NCBI RefSeq assembly: GCF_042646065.1
Contig: NZ_JBHRTA010000008.1
Location: forward strand, 339,006-403,005
Source of the DNA: Parapedobacter deserti
Lineage (GTDB): Bacteria; Bacteroidota; Bacteroidia; Sphingobacteriales; Sphingobacteriaceae
Direction of reading: 5' to 3'
Length of the DNA stretch: 64,000 nucleotides
In this document: one piece after another, positions 7,532-15,896 of the stretch
Layout of the letters: every line of letters begins with the position of its first letter
Position numbering within the stretch: position 1 is the first letter of the stretch
Notes under the pieces: model-generated
Databases searched by the model: none
What the model was told of the DNA's origin: nothing
The model's input: only the letters and a program-made list of their open reading frames with translations
Position numbers and translations under genes: made by a program

Positions 7532-9943
7532 ATGAAGATAGTTATTGGTATGCTTGCTGGGCTGCTGTGCTTCGGAAGTGTAACCGGGCAGGATTACCGG
7601 TTGTCGGGGCGCATCGTCGACACTGCCGATGTTCCCCTCGTTGGAGCGCGGGTTGCATTGCCGGAAGCGGGGATTCACACGATCACTGGACGGACGGGGT
7701 CGTTTTTTTTTGAAGGCGTCAAAAGCGGTGTTTATCGGATCGATGTCGGGAAAGAAGGGTATGAAAGCCTGAGCGAAAAAATCACATTGGACGGGGACCG
7801 CCAAGTGGTTATGCGACTTGAGCGTACCATGCGCGTACTTGATGAAGTATTAGTAGTAGATAACCACGTGACGCGCAGGAAACAGGAAGAATCGCTGAAC
7901 GTTGAGATCGTCGGCAAAGACTTCATCCATAAAAATCTCGGCGGCAGCCTAATGAAGACGCTGGAGCGTTTGCCAGGCATTCAGACCATTGGCATTGGAT
8001 CGGGGCAGTCCAAGCCGCTTATCCGGGGTCTGGGGTTCAATCGGGTGGTAGTACTGGACAAAGGCATTAAGCACGAAGGGCAGCAGTGGGGGGCAGACCA
8101 TGGCCTTGAGCTCGACCAATTTGCAGCAGGGGAGGTTGAAATTGTCAAGGGGTCAGCTTCCTTCGTTTATGGTTCGGATGCCATTGGTGGCGCTATAGAT
8201 GTAAAACCGGAAGCTCTGCCCGCACCGAATACCGCTTTTGCTTCGGTCGATCTTGCCGCCCGAACCAATAACGGCAGCTACGGTACCTCCGTACGTGTCG
8301 GTGGACGTAGCGACAGATGGTATGCAGATGCGCGCGTCACCTACCTGCAATATGGCGACTACCGGGTGCCCACAAATACGGTCTATGTATATGACTACGC
8401 CGTGCCACTTCACAATCAGCGGCTGCGGAATACAGCTGGAAGGGAGACAAACTTGCACTTCGCGGGAGGATATCTCGGTGAATCATTCAATTCCATTCTT
8501 TACGTAAGCAATACCTACAGCAAAGCAGGCTTCTTTGCCAACGCGCATGGCCTGGAACCGCGGAGGGTCGACATCGGACTGCACGACCGTTCAGCAAGGG
8601 ACATCCTGATGCCGAGGCAAAACGTGAACCATTTTAAGGTCATCAGCCGGAACGCCCTTCACCTTGGGCCGCACCACCTGCAGATCGAGCTGGGTTTTCA
8701 ACACAATTTCAGGCAGGAATACAGTCAATACGCCAATCACGGATATATGCCCCCTGTCTTCCCCGATACGCTCGGCACGCCCCCCGGCCTGGAACGGGAA
8801 TTTGACAAACACGTCTATTCGCTGAACATGAAGGACTATGTGAAGTTGGGGCGCCATGAGCTGACTTTCGGCGTTAACGGCGAGTATCACGACAATGCCA
8901 TCGGTGGGTGGACGTTTCTTGTCCCTGCTTTCGAGCAGGTAACGGCAGGTGCATTTGTTTACGATAAGTACCGCTTGGGCGACAAGACATTGCTGCATGC
9001 GGCTGTGCGTTATGATCATGGCAATCTGCGGATGTTCGAATACCGCGACTGGTTTCCATCTGAGGTAGACGGGAGCGGCGCACAGGAACACGTTATTCGG
9101 GCGGCAGACTTGCGTCGTCACTTCAACAGTTTGGTCTGGTCTGCCGGGGTAAATTACGATCCGACCGATGCCTTCTCGCTGAAGGCCAATGTGGGAAAGA
9201 GCTTCCGAATGCCAATTGCCAAGGAACTGTCAGCTAATGGCGTAAATTACCATTATTTCAGCTACGAGCAGGGCAACCCGTCTCTATCGGCGGAGCAATC
9301 GTACCAGGCAGATCTTTCTGCCGAATGGACCAATGGGGGATGGCGCGTTCAGTTAAGCCCATTCTACAATTATTTCCCCAACTATATATACCTGAACCCG
9401 ACCGCGTTTTTTGACCACTACTACGGTGCGGGCAACCAGGTATTTCGCTATGAGGAAAGCCGTGTCGTGAGGTATGGAGGCGAATTGCAGGTGTCTCGTC
9501 AGATCGGTGACGCGCTGAAAGCGGAAGTGCTCGGGGAGTACTTGTTTTCCAAGCAGCTATCGGGTACCAAGAAAGGGTTTTCACTGCCGTTTGCCCCGCC
9601 TCCATCCCTGCTGATGAACCTCACATGGGCACCGCAATGGACCGGAAATCCCTTCGTATCGTTGGATTACAAGATAGTCGCCAAGCAGGACCGGATCGTA
9701 CCCCCTGAGAGAAAGACTGACGGCTATGGGGTGGCCGCTATACAGGCCGGCTACACGGTGTCCGTGGCACATAATCCCGTACATTTGAATTTACAGGTTC
9801 AAAACCTGTTGAACACAAAATACATGGATCATACAAGTTTCTACAGGTTGATTGAATTGCCCGAAATGGGCAGAAATATCGTCCTTTCCGTGCGAATCCC
9901 GGTTATGATGGCGAGTAAGCACAGAAGTAATGATCATCATTAA
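7532..9943 (+). CDS. TonB-dependent outer-membrane receptor with N-terminal carboxypeptidase-regulatory-like domain
   Basis: About 803 residues. The signal peptide MKIVIGMLAGLLCFGSVTGQ is followed by a beta-sandwich carboxypeptidase-D-like domain (about residues 22-105), then the plug (LMKTLERLPGIQTIGIGSGQ, then KPLIRGLGFNRVVVLDKGI, EIVKGSASFVYGSDAIGG), a roughly 570-residue barrel and a C-terminal VQNLLNTKYMDHTSFYRL segment typical of siderophore/metal-type receptors rather than SusC. The C-terminus is His-rich (KHRSNDHH). The ATG at 7532 is preferred over the upstream TTG because it begins the signal peptide. With the His-rich small protein before it and two DUF4625 lipoproteins after it, uptake of a metal ion (zinc or copper) or a metal complex is the best guess; the substrate is not proven. 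Confidence 0.88.
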   Translation: MKIVIGMLAGLLCFGSVTGQDYRLSGRIVDTADVPLVGARVALPEAGIHTITGRTGSFFFEGVKSGVYRIDVGKEGYESLSEKITLDGDRQVVMRLERTMRVLDEVLVVDNHVTRRKQEESLNVEIVGKDFIHKNLGGSLMKTLERLPGIQTIGIGSGQSKPLIRGLGFNRVVVLDKGIKHEGQQWGADHGLELDQFAAGEVEIVKGSASFVYGSDAIGGAIDVKPEALPAPNTAFASVDLAARTNNGSYGTSVRVGGRSDRWYADARVTYLQYGDYRVPTNTVYVYDYAVPLHNQRLRNTAGRETNLHFAGGYLGESFNSILYVSNTYSKAGFFANAHGLEPRRVDIGLHDRSARDILMPRQNVNHFKVISRNALHLGPHHLQIELGFQHNFRQEYSQYANHGYMPPVFPDTLGTPPGLEREFDKHVYSLNMKDYVKLGRHELTFGVNGEYHDNAIGGWTFLVPAFEQVTAGAFVYDKYRLGDKTLLHAAVRYDHGNLRMFEYRDWFPSEVDGSGAQEHVIRAADLRRHFNSLVWSAGVNYDPTDAFSLKANVGKSFRMPIAKELSANGVNYHYFSYEQGNPSLSAEQSYQADLSAEWTNGGWRVQLSPFYNYFPNYIYLNPTAFFDHYYGAGNQVFRYEESRVVRYGGELQVSRQIGDALKAEVLGEYLFSKQLSGTKKGFSLPFAPPPSLLMNLTWAPQWTGNPFVSLDYKIVAKQDRIVPPERKTDGYGVAAIQAGYTVSVAHNPVHLNLQVQNLLNTKYMDHTSFYRLIELPEMGRNIVLSVRIPVMMASKHRSNDHH

Positions 9944-9954
9944 TTTAATGGCAG

Positions 9955-10431
9955 ATGAAAGCGCAAAAAATTAATTATATTATCGGATTTATCGGATTTG
10001 CGGCATTGGGCGCATCATCCTGCAAGAAGGATACGGCACCCGACCCCATCGCGCCCGTGATTGAGAATGTCGAAGTTGGGCGGGGCGATAATGGTATCGG
10101 CGTCGCGGGTGAGGACTTCCACTTAGAAATTGATGTTGTCGCCGGCGATCGGATCGATATCATCCTGATCAGAATCGAGCAGCGCCCTGATGAAACCTAC
10201 GCGCGGGAATGGAGCCACGAGGTTACCTGGGAGCAATACCGGGGTGCGAGAAACACCAATGTACACCAGCATTTTGATATTCCCGAAGACGCCCCGGCAG
10301 GCAGGTACGACTTCGTCATCATCGTCCACGACCAAAACGGTACCAGGTTAGAGGAGCGAAGAACGTTGAATATTTCTGCTCCTCAGGTCCTCGGGATGGT
10401 TTATATCCACTCAAATATAGCGGTCGCCTAA
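9955..10431 (+). CDS. DUF4625 lipoprotein (first of two)
   Basis: 158 residues. The N-terminal hydrophobic segment ends in GASSC followed by KKD, a Bacteroidota-style lipobox, so a lipid-anchored periplasmic or surface protein is expected. The mature part is a beta-sandwich of the DUF4625 type: an aspartate-rich strand region, HEVTWEQYRGARNTNVHQHF, then DIPEDAPAGRYDFVIIVHDQ. It is more diverged than the next gene. It starts 11 bp after the TonB receptor stop and is clearly in the same operon. The family has no established function; the location suggests a role in handling the receptor's substrate. Confidence 0.8.
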   Translation: MKAQKINYIIGFIGFAALGASSCKKDTAPDPIAPVIENVEVGRGDNGIGVAGEDFHLEIDVVAGDRIDIILIRIEQRPDETYAREWSHEVTWEQYRGARNTNVHQHFDIPEDAPAGRYDFVIIVHDQNGTRLEERRTLNISAPQVLGMVYIHSNIAVA

Positions 10432-10452
10432 ATAAGTTTTAGAAAACAAAAA

Positions 10453-10923
10453 ATGCAGATCATGAAAAGAATACTTAGCGTCTTAGTTCTCGTATCCACG
10501 GTGCTGTCGTGCAGCAAGGATACTGCCACCGATACGGAATATCCGGAGATCGATGCAGCTTTTGCAGATGCCTTTCCTGTACAATGTAGCACCCTTCAAC
10601 GTGGGGAAACTTTCGTGTTCAAGGCACGGTTCAGTGATAATGTAGCCTTAGGCTCCTTCAGCTTGGATGTACATCAAAATTTCGACCACCATTCTCACAG
10701 TACCGAAGTGGAGGAGTGCGATATGGATCCGGTAAAGGCGCCGAAAGATCCTTTTGTGTACATCCAGTCATTTGATATCCCGGATGGGTTGACGAGCTAC
10801 GAAGCCACCGTCGAGATTCCGGTACCCGAAGGCGTTGATTCCGGCGATTACCACTTTATGATCCGGGTAACCGATAGGGCAGGGTGGCAAACCATGAAAG
10901 GACTGAGCATAAAAATCCATTAG
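10453..10923 (+). CDS. DUF4625 lipoprotein (second of two)
   Basis: 156 residues from the first ATG; a second ATG three codons in (MKRILSVLVLVSTVLSC) gives an equally good signal. The Cys in TVLSC is the predicted lipidation site. Diagnostic DUF4625 features are all present: FKARFSDNVALGSFSLDVHQ, NFDHHSHSTE with its His cluster, FVYIQSFDIP and GDYHFMIRVTDRAGWQ. The His cluster (HQNFDHHSHS) could bind metal. It lies 21 bp after the first DUF4625 gene and is the last gene of the cluster, facing the convergent desaturase gene. Confidence 0.85.
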   Translation: MQIMKRILSVLVLVSTVLSCSKDTATDTEYPEIDAAFADAFPVQCSTLQRGETFVFKARFSDNVALGSFSLDVHQNFDHHSHSTEVEECDMDPVKAPKDPFVYIQSFDIPDGLTSYEATVEIPVPEGVDSGDYHFMIRVTDRAGWQTMKGLSIKIH

Positions 10924-11006
10924 ACTCATCATTAACATCCGTCAATGGACTTGAGGATGCCCGGTGTCTAGTGCGCCATTGCCGCCAGACCGGCCCGGTG
11001 AATAGA

Positions 11007-11762
11007 TCAGGCAGGCCGGTGCGGCAGCACTTCGACAGGTTTTACATAATGTATGATCCGCAGCCATTTCAGCAGCATCGCAATGGGATACACTGGATCG
11101 ATTTCATGCCAGCGCCTGCCAAAGTTGATTGATGAGGGGTGTTTATGATGGTTGTTATGATACGATTCGCCCAGCATCAGGACGTCGACTACCAATAGGT
11201 TCCGCGACGTATTCTTCAGCTTGAAATTGATGTACCCGTATTTGTGTGCAAACCAGTTAACCACCGCGCCGTGGAAGGCACCTGATGTGATAACAATGGG
11301 CAACAGCAGGAACCACCAGAAACTGGTTGCGAATAGCCAGAAGTAGGCCACGTAAAGGAGTACCCACAAAGCGCGCGAAAGGAACGAATTGCCCCAGCGG
11401 TCAAGCGACTTCCACTCCGGTAGTCCTTTTGTAAAGCGTTCCTCCACCGGATATCTGCCCTTAACGATGTCGACGTAAATGTTCCGTGTACGCCACATCA
11501 TGGCGAAGATATTACGCGAAAAACTTGGTGAATGGGGATCCTTCTCCGTATCAGTATACGCATGATGCATACGGTGCATGATGGCGTAGGCACGGGGGCT
11601 CATATAGGAGGAGCCTTGCGTTACATAGGAAAAAAGGAAGAAAAAGCGTTCCCAGAATCGGCTCATTGTAAAAGAGCCATGCGCGGCATACCGATGCTGG
11701 AAAAATGTTTGAGAAAACAGTGAGAAATACCATATCCCGATAAAAAACAATAAAATAGCCAT
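11007..11762 (-). CDS. Acyl-CoA/acyl-lipid desaturase
   Basis: An integral-membrane di-iron fatty-acid desaturase of 251 residues that introduces a cis double bond into acyl chains and so adjusts membrane fluidity. The three histidine boxes are intact: HRYAAH (about 23-28), HRMHHAYTDTEKDPHSP (about 63-79) and ESYHNNHHKHP near the C-terminus. Hydrophobic spans surround them (residues 1-20 and a cluster LWVLLYVAYFWLFATSFWWF in the middle). It belongs to the delta-9 type group; position specificity cannot be read from sequence. It stands alone on the minus strand, with an unassigned 0.4 kb upstream. Confidence 0.88.
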   Translation of the reverse strand: MAILLFFIGIWYFSLFSQTFFQHRYAAHGSFTMSRFWERFFFLFSYVTQGSSYMSPRAYAIMHRMHHAYTDTEKDPHSPSFSRNIFAMMWRTRNIYVDIVKGRYPVEERFTKGLPEWKSLDRWGNSFLSRALWVLLYVAYFWLFATSFWWFLLLPIVITSGAFHGAVVNWFAHKYGYINFKLKNTSRNLLVVDVLMLGESYHNNHHKHPSSINFGRRWHEIDPVYPIAMLLKWLRIIHYVKPVEVLPHRPA

Positions 11763-12096
11763 AACAATGAGCTTTAATGTGAAGAAATGGAGACAGAAAA
11801 TTAAATGCTAAAGCTCACTTGGTTACAGGTTGAAAGGAAGCGGTAACTAAAGATCTGTTTCTGAAACTTTCTAATTCCCGTAAAAATAAGCAAATAATTC
11901 CGGAAGTGCAAATTGCAATGCTGTTGTTCCCTAGTTTTATGATTGAACTGACGGAATAGCACACGTACAGCAGTTAGCAAACCCTTCACTCCCGGTGCCA
12001 TCGGTGCATTTATACGTTGCAAACCGTGCAGCGATTTGCTGTACGATACTCAAATTGACCAGGGCTGATTCATATGGTGAACGCATCATTGCGCAC
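11763..12096. other. Intergenic region between desaturase and esterase genes
   Basis: About 330 bases between divergent genes. Short frames here have no recognisable protein character and AT-rich stretches are frequent. It presumably holds the minus-strand desaturase promoter, but no convincing TAnnTTTG element was identified for that direction. Nothing else recognised. Confidence 0.5.
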
Positions 12097-12105
12097 TATT
12101 TTTGC
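12097..12105 (+). promoter_or_regulatory. Candidate -7 promoter element of the esterase gene
   Basis: TATTTTTGC is an exact match to the Bacteroidota -7 consensus TAnnTTTGC. It would start transcription near 12112, about 70 bases before the ATG at 12182. No good TTG/TTTG -33 element is visible at the right distance, so this is tentative. Confidence 0.4.
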
Positions 12106-12181
12106 AGCATAAATTGCCCATAGCAAATAAAACTTGCATATTAGCGCCAACAATTATTCGCTTTACGACCATCATAAAAAA

Positions 12182-13489
12182 ATGAAAAGATTCACTTTCA
12201 TCCGCTTTGCTTTCGCCGTATGCGGAGCACTGTTTTTGACATTATCTGTGTTCGCCCAGTCTCGCCCACCGCACCCCATCCAAGTGCTGGTGTCGCCCGA
12301 CAAACCCGATTGGAATTACGCGCTGGGAGAGGAGGCTACGTTTACCATCCGGATCTTGAAGCATCAGGTACCTTTGGAGGAAGCCGATATTTCTTTTTCG
12401 GTAGGGTTGGAAAAAATGACTCCGAACAATCAGGGTACCATAAGACTGAAACAGGGCATCGCCAAAGTAAAAGGTAGGCTTACAGAGCCCGGCTTTTTGC
12501 AATGTCAAGTGCGGATCAACGTAGATGGTATCAGCTACCGCGGCTTAGCTACTGCGGCGTATGCGCCCGAGGCGATTCAGCCGAAGCAGACGCTGCCGGA
12601 CGACTTTTGGGATTTCTGGAACAACGCCAAAGCCGAGGCAGCAAAAATCCCCATGGATGCTAAGCTGACCCTGCTGCCGGAACGTTGCACGGAGAAAGCA
12701 GATGTTTACCAGGTGAATATTCAGAATCACGAAACAGGAAGCCGTATCTATGGTATTTTAGCCAAGCCCAAGGCCAGCGGCAAGTATCCAGCTGTGCTGC
12801 AAGTGCCGGGTGCCGGTATCCGTCCTTATGGCGGGGTTGTCGACCTTGCCGAAAGAGGAATTATCACGCTGCAGATCGGTATTCATGGCATCCCGGTGAT
12901 TTACGAGACCGCATTATACGACGATCTCCGGGCAGCGGCGTTAAAAAACTACCAGTTTTTTAACCTGGACGACCGGGATAAGTATTATTATAAGCGCGTT
13001 TACCTGGGCTGCGTGCGTGCTGTTGACTACATCTTCTCGCTTCCTGAGTTCGATGGCAGCAACCTTGCCGTATGGGGCGGAAGCCAGGGCGGTGCGTTGT
13101 CTATCGTCACGGCAGCATTGGACAGCCGGGTAAAATGCCTCGTTTCGTTGTATCCGGCACTGTGTGACCTGACCGGTTATCTTCATGGCCGTGCCGGCGG
13201 GTGGCCGCACATGTTCAACGAAGCCAATGCACCGTTCATGGCGAAGGACGAAAAGATTAAGGTGTCTGCCTATTACGATGTGGTCAACTTTGCGCGTTCA
13301 GTCAACGTGCCGGGATTTTATACCTGGGGTTATAATGATGAAACCTGTCCGCCGACTTCCTACTATGCGGCTTACAACCAAATTGCCGCGCCTAAAGAGC
13401 TTTATTTGATCCAGGAAACCGGACACTGGACCTTTCCTGAACAACAAGCTATGATTCAGGAATGGCTATTGAAACAGTTAGTAAAATAA
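12182..13489 (+). CDS. Secreted acetylxylan-esterase-like (AXE1/CE7) alpha/beta hydrolase
   Basis: 435 residues from the ATG at 12182, which starts a clear signal peptide (MKRFTFIRFAFAVCGALFLT ending in SVFAQ); an upstream TTG frame is ignored. An N-terminal beta-sandwich (about residues 30-130) precedes the AXE1 alpha/beta-hydrolase domain. The nucleophile elbow GGSQGG contains the catalytic Ser. Asp in WGYNDETCPP and His in ETGHWTFPEQ complete the triad. The segment FDGSNLAVWGGSQGGALSIV is characteristic of CE7 esterases, which deacetylate xylo-oligosaccharides and cephalosporin C. Here the enzyme is predicted to be periplasmic or extracellular. Physiological substrate unknown; no other polysaccharide genes are adjacent. 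Confidence 0.88.
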   Translation: MKRFTFIRFAFAVCGALFLTLSVFAQSRPPHPIQVLVSPDKPDWNYALGEEATFTIRILKHQVPLEEADISFSVGLEKMTPNNQGTIRLKQGIAKVKGRLTEPGFLQCQVRINVDGISYRGLATAAYAPEAIQPKQTLPDDFWDFWNNAKAEAAKIPMDAKLTLLPERCTEKADVYQVNIQNHETGSRIYGILAKPKASGKYPAVLQVPGAGIRPYGGVVDLAERGIITLQIGIHGIPVIYETALYDDLRAAALKNYQFFNLDDRDKYYYKRVYLGCVRAVDYIFSLPEFDGSNLAVWGGSQGGALSIVTAALDSRVKCLVSLYPALCDLTGYLHGRAGGWPHMFNEANAPFMAKDEKIKVSAYYDVVNFARSVNVPGFYTWGYNDETCPPTSYYAAYNQIAAPKELYLIQETGHWTFPEQQAMIQEWLLKQLVK

Positions 13490-13568
13490 TTTTATAGCGG
13501 GTTCCGATATATTATGCTTACCTTTACAGTAATTAATTAAATATTCATTCTTACTTACACAAAAAGCC

Positions 13569-13760
13569 ATGCAAAAAGGCGTAGTAAAATTCTTCAATGA
13601 AACCAAGGGTTTCGGATTCATAACCCCCGCCGATGGTGGACGCGAGATTTTTGTCCATTCATCAGGGTTGGTTGAGACAATCCGGGAAAACGACGACGTT
13701 TCATTTGAAGTAGCCAACGGCCAGAAAGGCCTAAATGCGGTAAATGTCAAAGTGATTTAA
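13569..13760 (+). CDS. Cold-shock-domain protein (CspA family)
   Basis: 63 residues forming one cold-shock domain, an RNA/single-stranded DNA chaperone. RNP1 (KGFGFITP, residues 13-20) and RNP2 (IFVHSS, residues 28-33) are intact, and the opening MQKGVVKFFNETKGFGF is standard. It is a single-gene unit ending at a strong terminator. Whether it is cold-inducible cannot be judged; the 5' leader of about 80 bases before the ATG is AT-rich. Confidence 0.94.
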   Translation: MQKGVVKFFNETKGFGFITPADGGREIFVHSSGLVETIRENDDVSFEVANGQKGLNAVNVKVI

Positions 13761-13783
13761 TTCATTTTTCCAGATATTGTATA

Positions 13784-13818
13784 AACCATCCGGTGTATTT
13801 GCCGGATGGTTTTTTTTT
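13784..13818 (+). terminator. Rho-independent terminator of the cold-shock gene
   Basis: AACCATCCGG (13784-13793) pairs with CCGGATGGTT (13802-13811) across an 8-base loop and is followed by a run of Ts to 13818. It lies 23 bp after the cold-shock stop codon. Confidence 0.9.
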
Positions 13819-13868
13819 CGAATGTGTAGAGATAGGCAGGATTTAAGTGGAAGAATGAGCAAAATAGC

Positions 13869-14726
13869 ATGAGACAGCTGAAAATATCCGAGTCGATTAC
13901 TAACCGGAGTAACCGATCGTTAAATACTTACCTGCTTGAGGTTGGAAAATATGATATGCTTTCCTCTGACGAAGAAGTTTCGTTGGCCGTTCGGATACGG
14001 GCGGGAGACCTGGTCGCCCTGAACAGATTGGTCAATGGAAATCTGCGGTTTGTTGTCTCCGTGGCCAAGCAATATCAACACCAGGGGTTAGTGCTTGAAG
14101 ACCTAATCAACGAAGGCAATCTGGGCCTTGTGACCGCAGCTAAGCGGTTTGACGAAACAAGGGGTTTTAAATTCATTTCTTATGCCGTTTGGTGGATCCG
14201 GCAAAGCATAATGTCAGCTATTTCTACGCAGTCACGCACGGTGCGTTTGCCTATTAACCAAATCGGCGACCTTATCAAAGTCAAAAGATCACAATCGGCG
14301 TTAGAACAACAATTAGAACGAGATCCCACTGCTGAGGAATTGGCAGAAGCATTGAATGTTACTGTAGACAAAGTTAGCCGGACATTGCGGAATGGCGAGA
14401 AGCAGGTCTCTATAGATGCGCCGTCCCTGCACTCGCCGGATATTACATTGTTGGATTCGCTGCCTGACGGCGGGGCTCCGGCAGATCACGGAGCGATGGG
14501 CGGTTCGCTGAAAATTGTGATACATAGCGTGCTCCAACACCTCCCTGAGCGGGAGCGAATGGTTCTTAGTCTGTTTTACGGCCTTGAGGAAGCTGAGCCG
14601 AAAGGGTTAGCGGAAATCAGCCTACAACTCGGCCTGACTCCGGAGCGAGTCAGGCAAATCAAAGCTAAGGCGTTGATTTGGATACAGCGTTCGAGATATG
14701 GACAAAGTTTGTCAGCATATCTCTGA
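13869..14726 (+). CDS. RpoD-like sigma-70 factor (probable second, divergent copy)
   Basis: 285 residues with the organisation of the short Bacteroidota primary sigma factor: MRQLKISESITNRSNRSLNT opening, region 1.2 (LEVGKYDMLSSDEEVSLAVR), region 2 (NLRFVVSVAKQYQHQGLVLE, then DLINEGNLGLVTAAKRFDET, GFKFISYAVWWIRQSIMSAI), region 3 and a region 4.2 HTH (GLAEISLQLGLTPERVRQIK). Compared with the housekeeping RpoD as known in the phylum, some normally invariant positions vary (ISTQSRTVRLPINQIGDLIK where RpoD has IAEQSRIVRLPLNKVG), so an alternative, RpoD-derived sigma factor is more likely than the main one. Its regulon is unknown. It stands alone, convergent with the NYN-domain gene. Confidence 0.82.
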   Translation: MRQLKISESITNRSNRSLNTYLLEVGKYDMLSSDEEVSLAVRIRAGDLVALNRLVNGNLRFVVSVAKQYQHQGLVLEDLINEGNLGLVTAAKRFDETRGFKFISYAVWWIRQSIMSAISTQSRTVRLPINQIGDLIKVKRSQSALEQQLERDPTAEELAEALNVTVDKVSRTLRNGEKQVSIDAPSLHSPDITLLDSLPDGGAPADHGAMGGSLKIVIHSVLQHLPERERMVLSLFYGLEEAEPKGLAEISLQLGLTPERVRQIKAKALIWIQRSRYGQSLSAYL

Positions 14727-14743
14727 TTTGACCCCTGGTGCGT

Positions 14744-15583
14744 TTAAGACTGCGTCAGTTGCTTTGTCTTTCCCCTGTTGGGTTTCTGTGGCTCTTTAAT
14801 TTTGATGTATACATGCTTGATCTTAGTTTTTTCCGTGCTCTTTTCTTCGACGTCAAAATATGCACTTAGCGATTTGAACAAGGGTGAAAGTTTGGAAAAA
14901 CCATAAACTCGGGGATCAAAGTCCGGCCTTCTTTTATTAATTAATGTACCTATCGCAGCCAACGGAGCCCATCCGCCTTCATCCGCCACGTCGTTGACCG
15001 TGGCCTTCAGTAAGTCAATCGTTTCCCGGTCTATCGGCTCGTACGCTTGTGCACCTTGTCCAATTTGTTTGGTAGCTTTGCCTGCGGTCGCAGCCGCCTC
15101 GGGTACCGGTTTTTCCTTGGCCTGTGATCGAACAGCAGCCTCTTTGTCCAATATTTCAATGTAGATGAACTTGTCGCAGGCCGCTATGAAGGGTTTGGGC
15201 GTTTTTTTCTCACCTACGCCGATTACCATTTTTCCCGACTCCCTCAGGCGGACGGCCAGCCGCGTAAAGTCGCTATCGCTTGATACGATGGTAAACCCAT
15301 CCACTTGCTGACCGTGTAAGATATCCATGGCATCGATGATGAGTGCCGAGTCCGACGAATTTTTACCGCTTGTGTAGCTATATTGTTGTATCGGCGTGAT
15401 GGCGTGGGTGAGGAGCGGCTCCTTCCAGCCTGCCACGTGAGATTTTGTCCAGTCGGCATAAATCCGTTTGATAGATGGGATGCCGTATCTTTTCACCTCG
15501 TCCAGAATGCTTTCAATTTTAACGCTCGACACATTGTCGGCGTCGATCAATACTGCTATCTTTAAATCGGTCTCTTGGGCCAT
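14744..15583 (-). CDS. NYN-domain (PIN-like) protein with C-terminal OST-HTH/LOTUS-like domain
   Basis: 279 residues. The N-terminal half (about 5-150) is a NYN domain, a PIN-fold putative RNase: acidic residues in AVLIDADNVS, the pair SSDSALIIDAMD and IVSSDSDFTRL form the expected metal site. A low-complexity Ala/Lys linker (about 150-185) leads to a C-terminal winged-helix module (about 190-265, with GGWAPLAAIGTLINKRRPDF then DPRVYGFSKLSPLFKSL) matching the OST-HTH/LOTUS type of RNA-binding domain. An RNA-processing role is expected from the domains; no target is known. It is convergent with the sigma factor gene. Confidence 0.85.
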   Translation of the reverse strand: MAQETDLKIAVLIDADNVSSVKIESILDEVKRYGIPSIKRIYADWTKSHVAGWKEPLLTHAITPIQQYSYTSGKNSSDSALIIDAMDILHGQQVDGFTIVSSDSDFTRLAVRLRESGKMVIGVGEKKTPKPFIAACDKFIYIEILDKEAAVRSQAKEKPVPEAAATAGKATKQIGQGAQAYEPIDRETIDLLKATVNDVADEGGWAPLAAIGTLINKRRPDFDPRVYGFSKLSPLFKSLSAYFDVEEKSTEKTKIKHVYIKIKEPQKPNRGKTKQLTQS

Positions 15584-15664
15584 AGTTTTTCCCGCAAGGT
15601 AGTCAATTTCCCTGGAATCCTATCTACAACAACGAGCACGTCAATAGCCAGTACCTACAGTGGT

Positions 15665-15781
15665 TTAATCTTTCCTGCGTTTCTCTGCCTGCTTCAGCTT
15701 TTTATCTGCTCTTTTTTCTTTGAGGTTCTTTACGGCTTCTTTTTTGCCGCTTTCCTTTTTCGCACCTTTATCTTTGGCCAT
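15665..15781 (-). CDS. Small Lys-rich protein (38 residues)
   Basis: A minus-strand frame from ATG at 15781 to TAA at 15665, too short for standard gene lists. It reads MAKDKGAKKESGKKEAVKNL followed by KEKRADKKLKQAEKRRKD. It is almost entirely charged (about half Lys/Arg) and would be a helical, possibly nucleic-acid-binding peptide. The MAKDKGAKKES opening resembles small Lys-rich proteins I recall from Sphingobacteriaceae, but this could not be checked. It lies in an otherwise empty gap of about 310 bp. Low-complexity composition makes a chance frame possible. Confidence 0.5.
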   Translation of the reverse strand: MAKDKGAKKESGKKEAVKNLKEKRADKKLKQAEKRRKD

Positions 15782-15896
15782 AATCCTGAAATATTTTTTG
15801 GTAAGATAATGTATTTAACTGAAATATCGTACATGCCGACCAAATAAATTATTACAGTAAACACGCGCTCATCAATAAAAATTCGCATCTTTGGGT

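Noticed and set aside
8591..9121. Minus-strand frame of 176 codons opposite the TonB receptor
   Set aside because: No domain or plausible start; the plus-strand receptor is certain.
11801..12022. Minus-strand 73-codon frame upstream of the desaturase
   Set aside because: No motif or signal, and unusual composition; probably chance.
15575..15847. Plus-strand 90-codon frame rich in Phe/Leu looking like a membrane peptide
   Set aside because: It is the complement of the Lys-rich minus-strand frame (Lys codons read as Phe/Leu) and overlaps the NYN gene start; the minus-strand reading is more protein-like.
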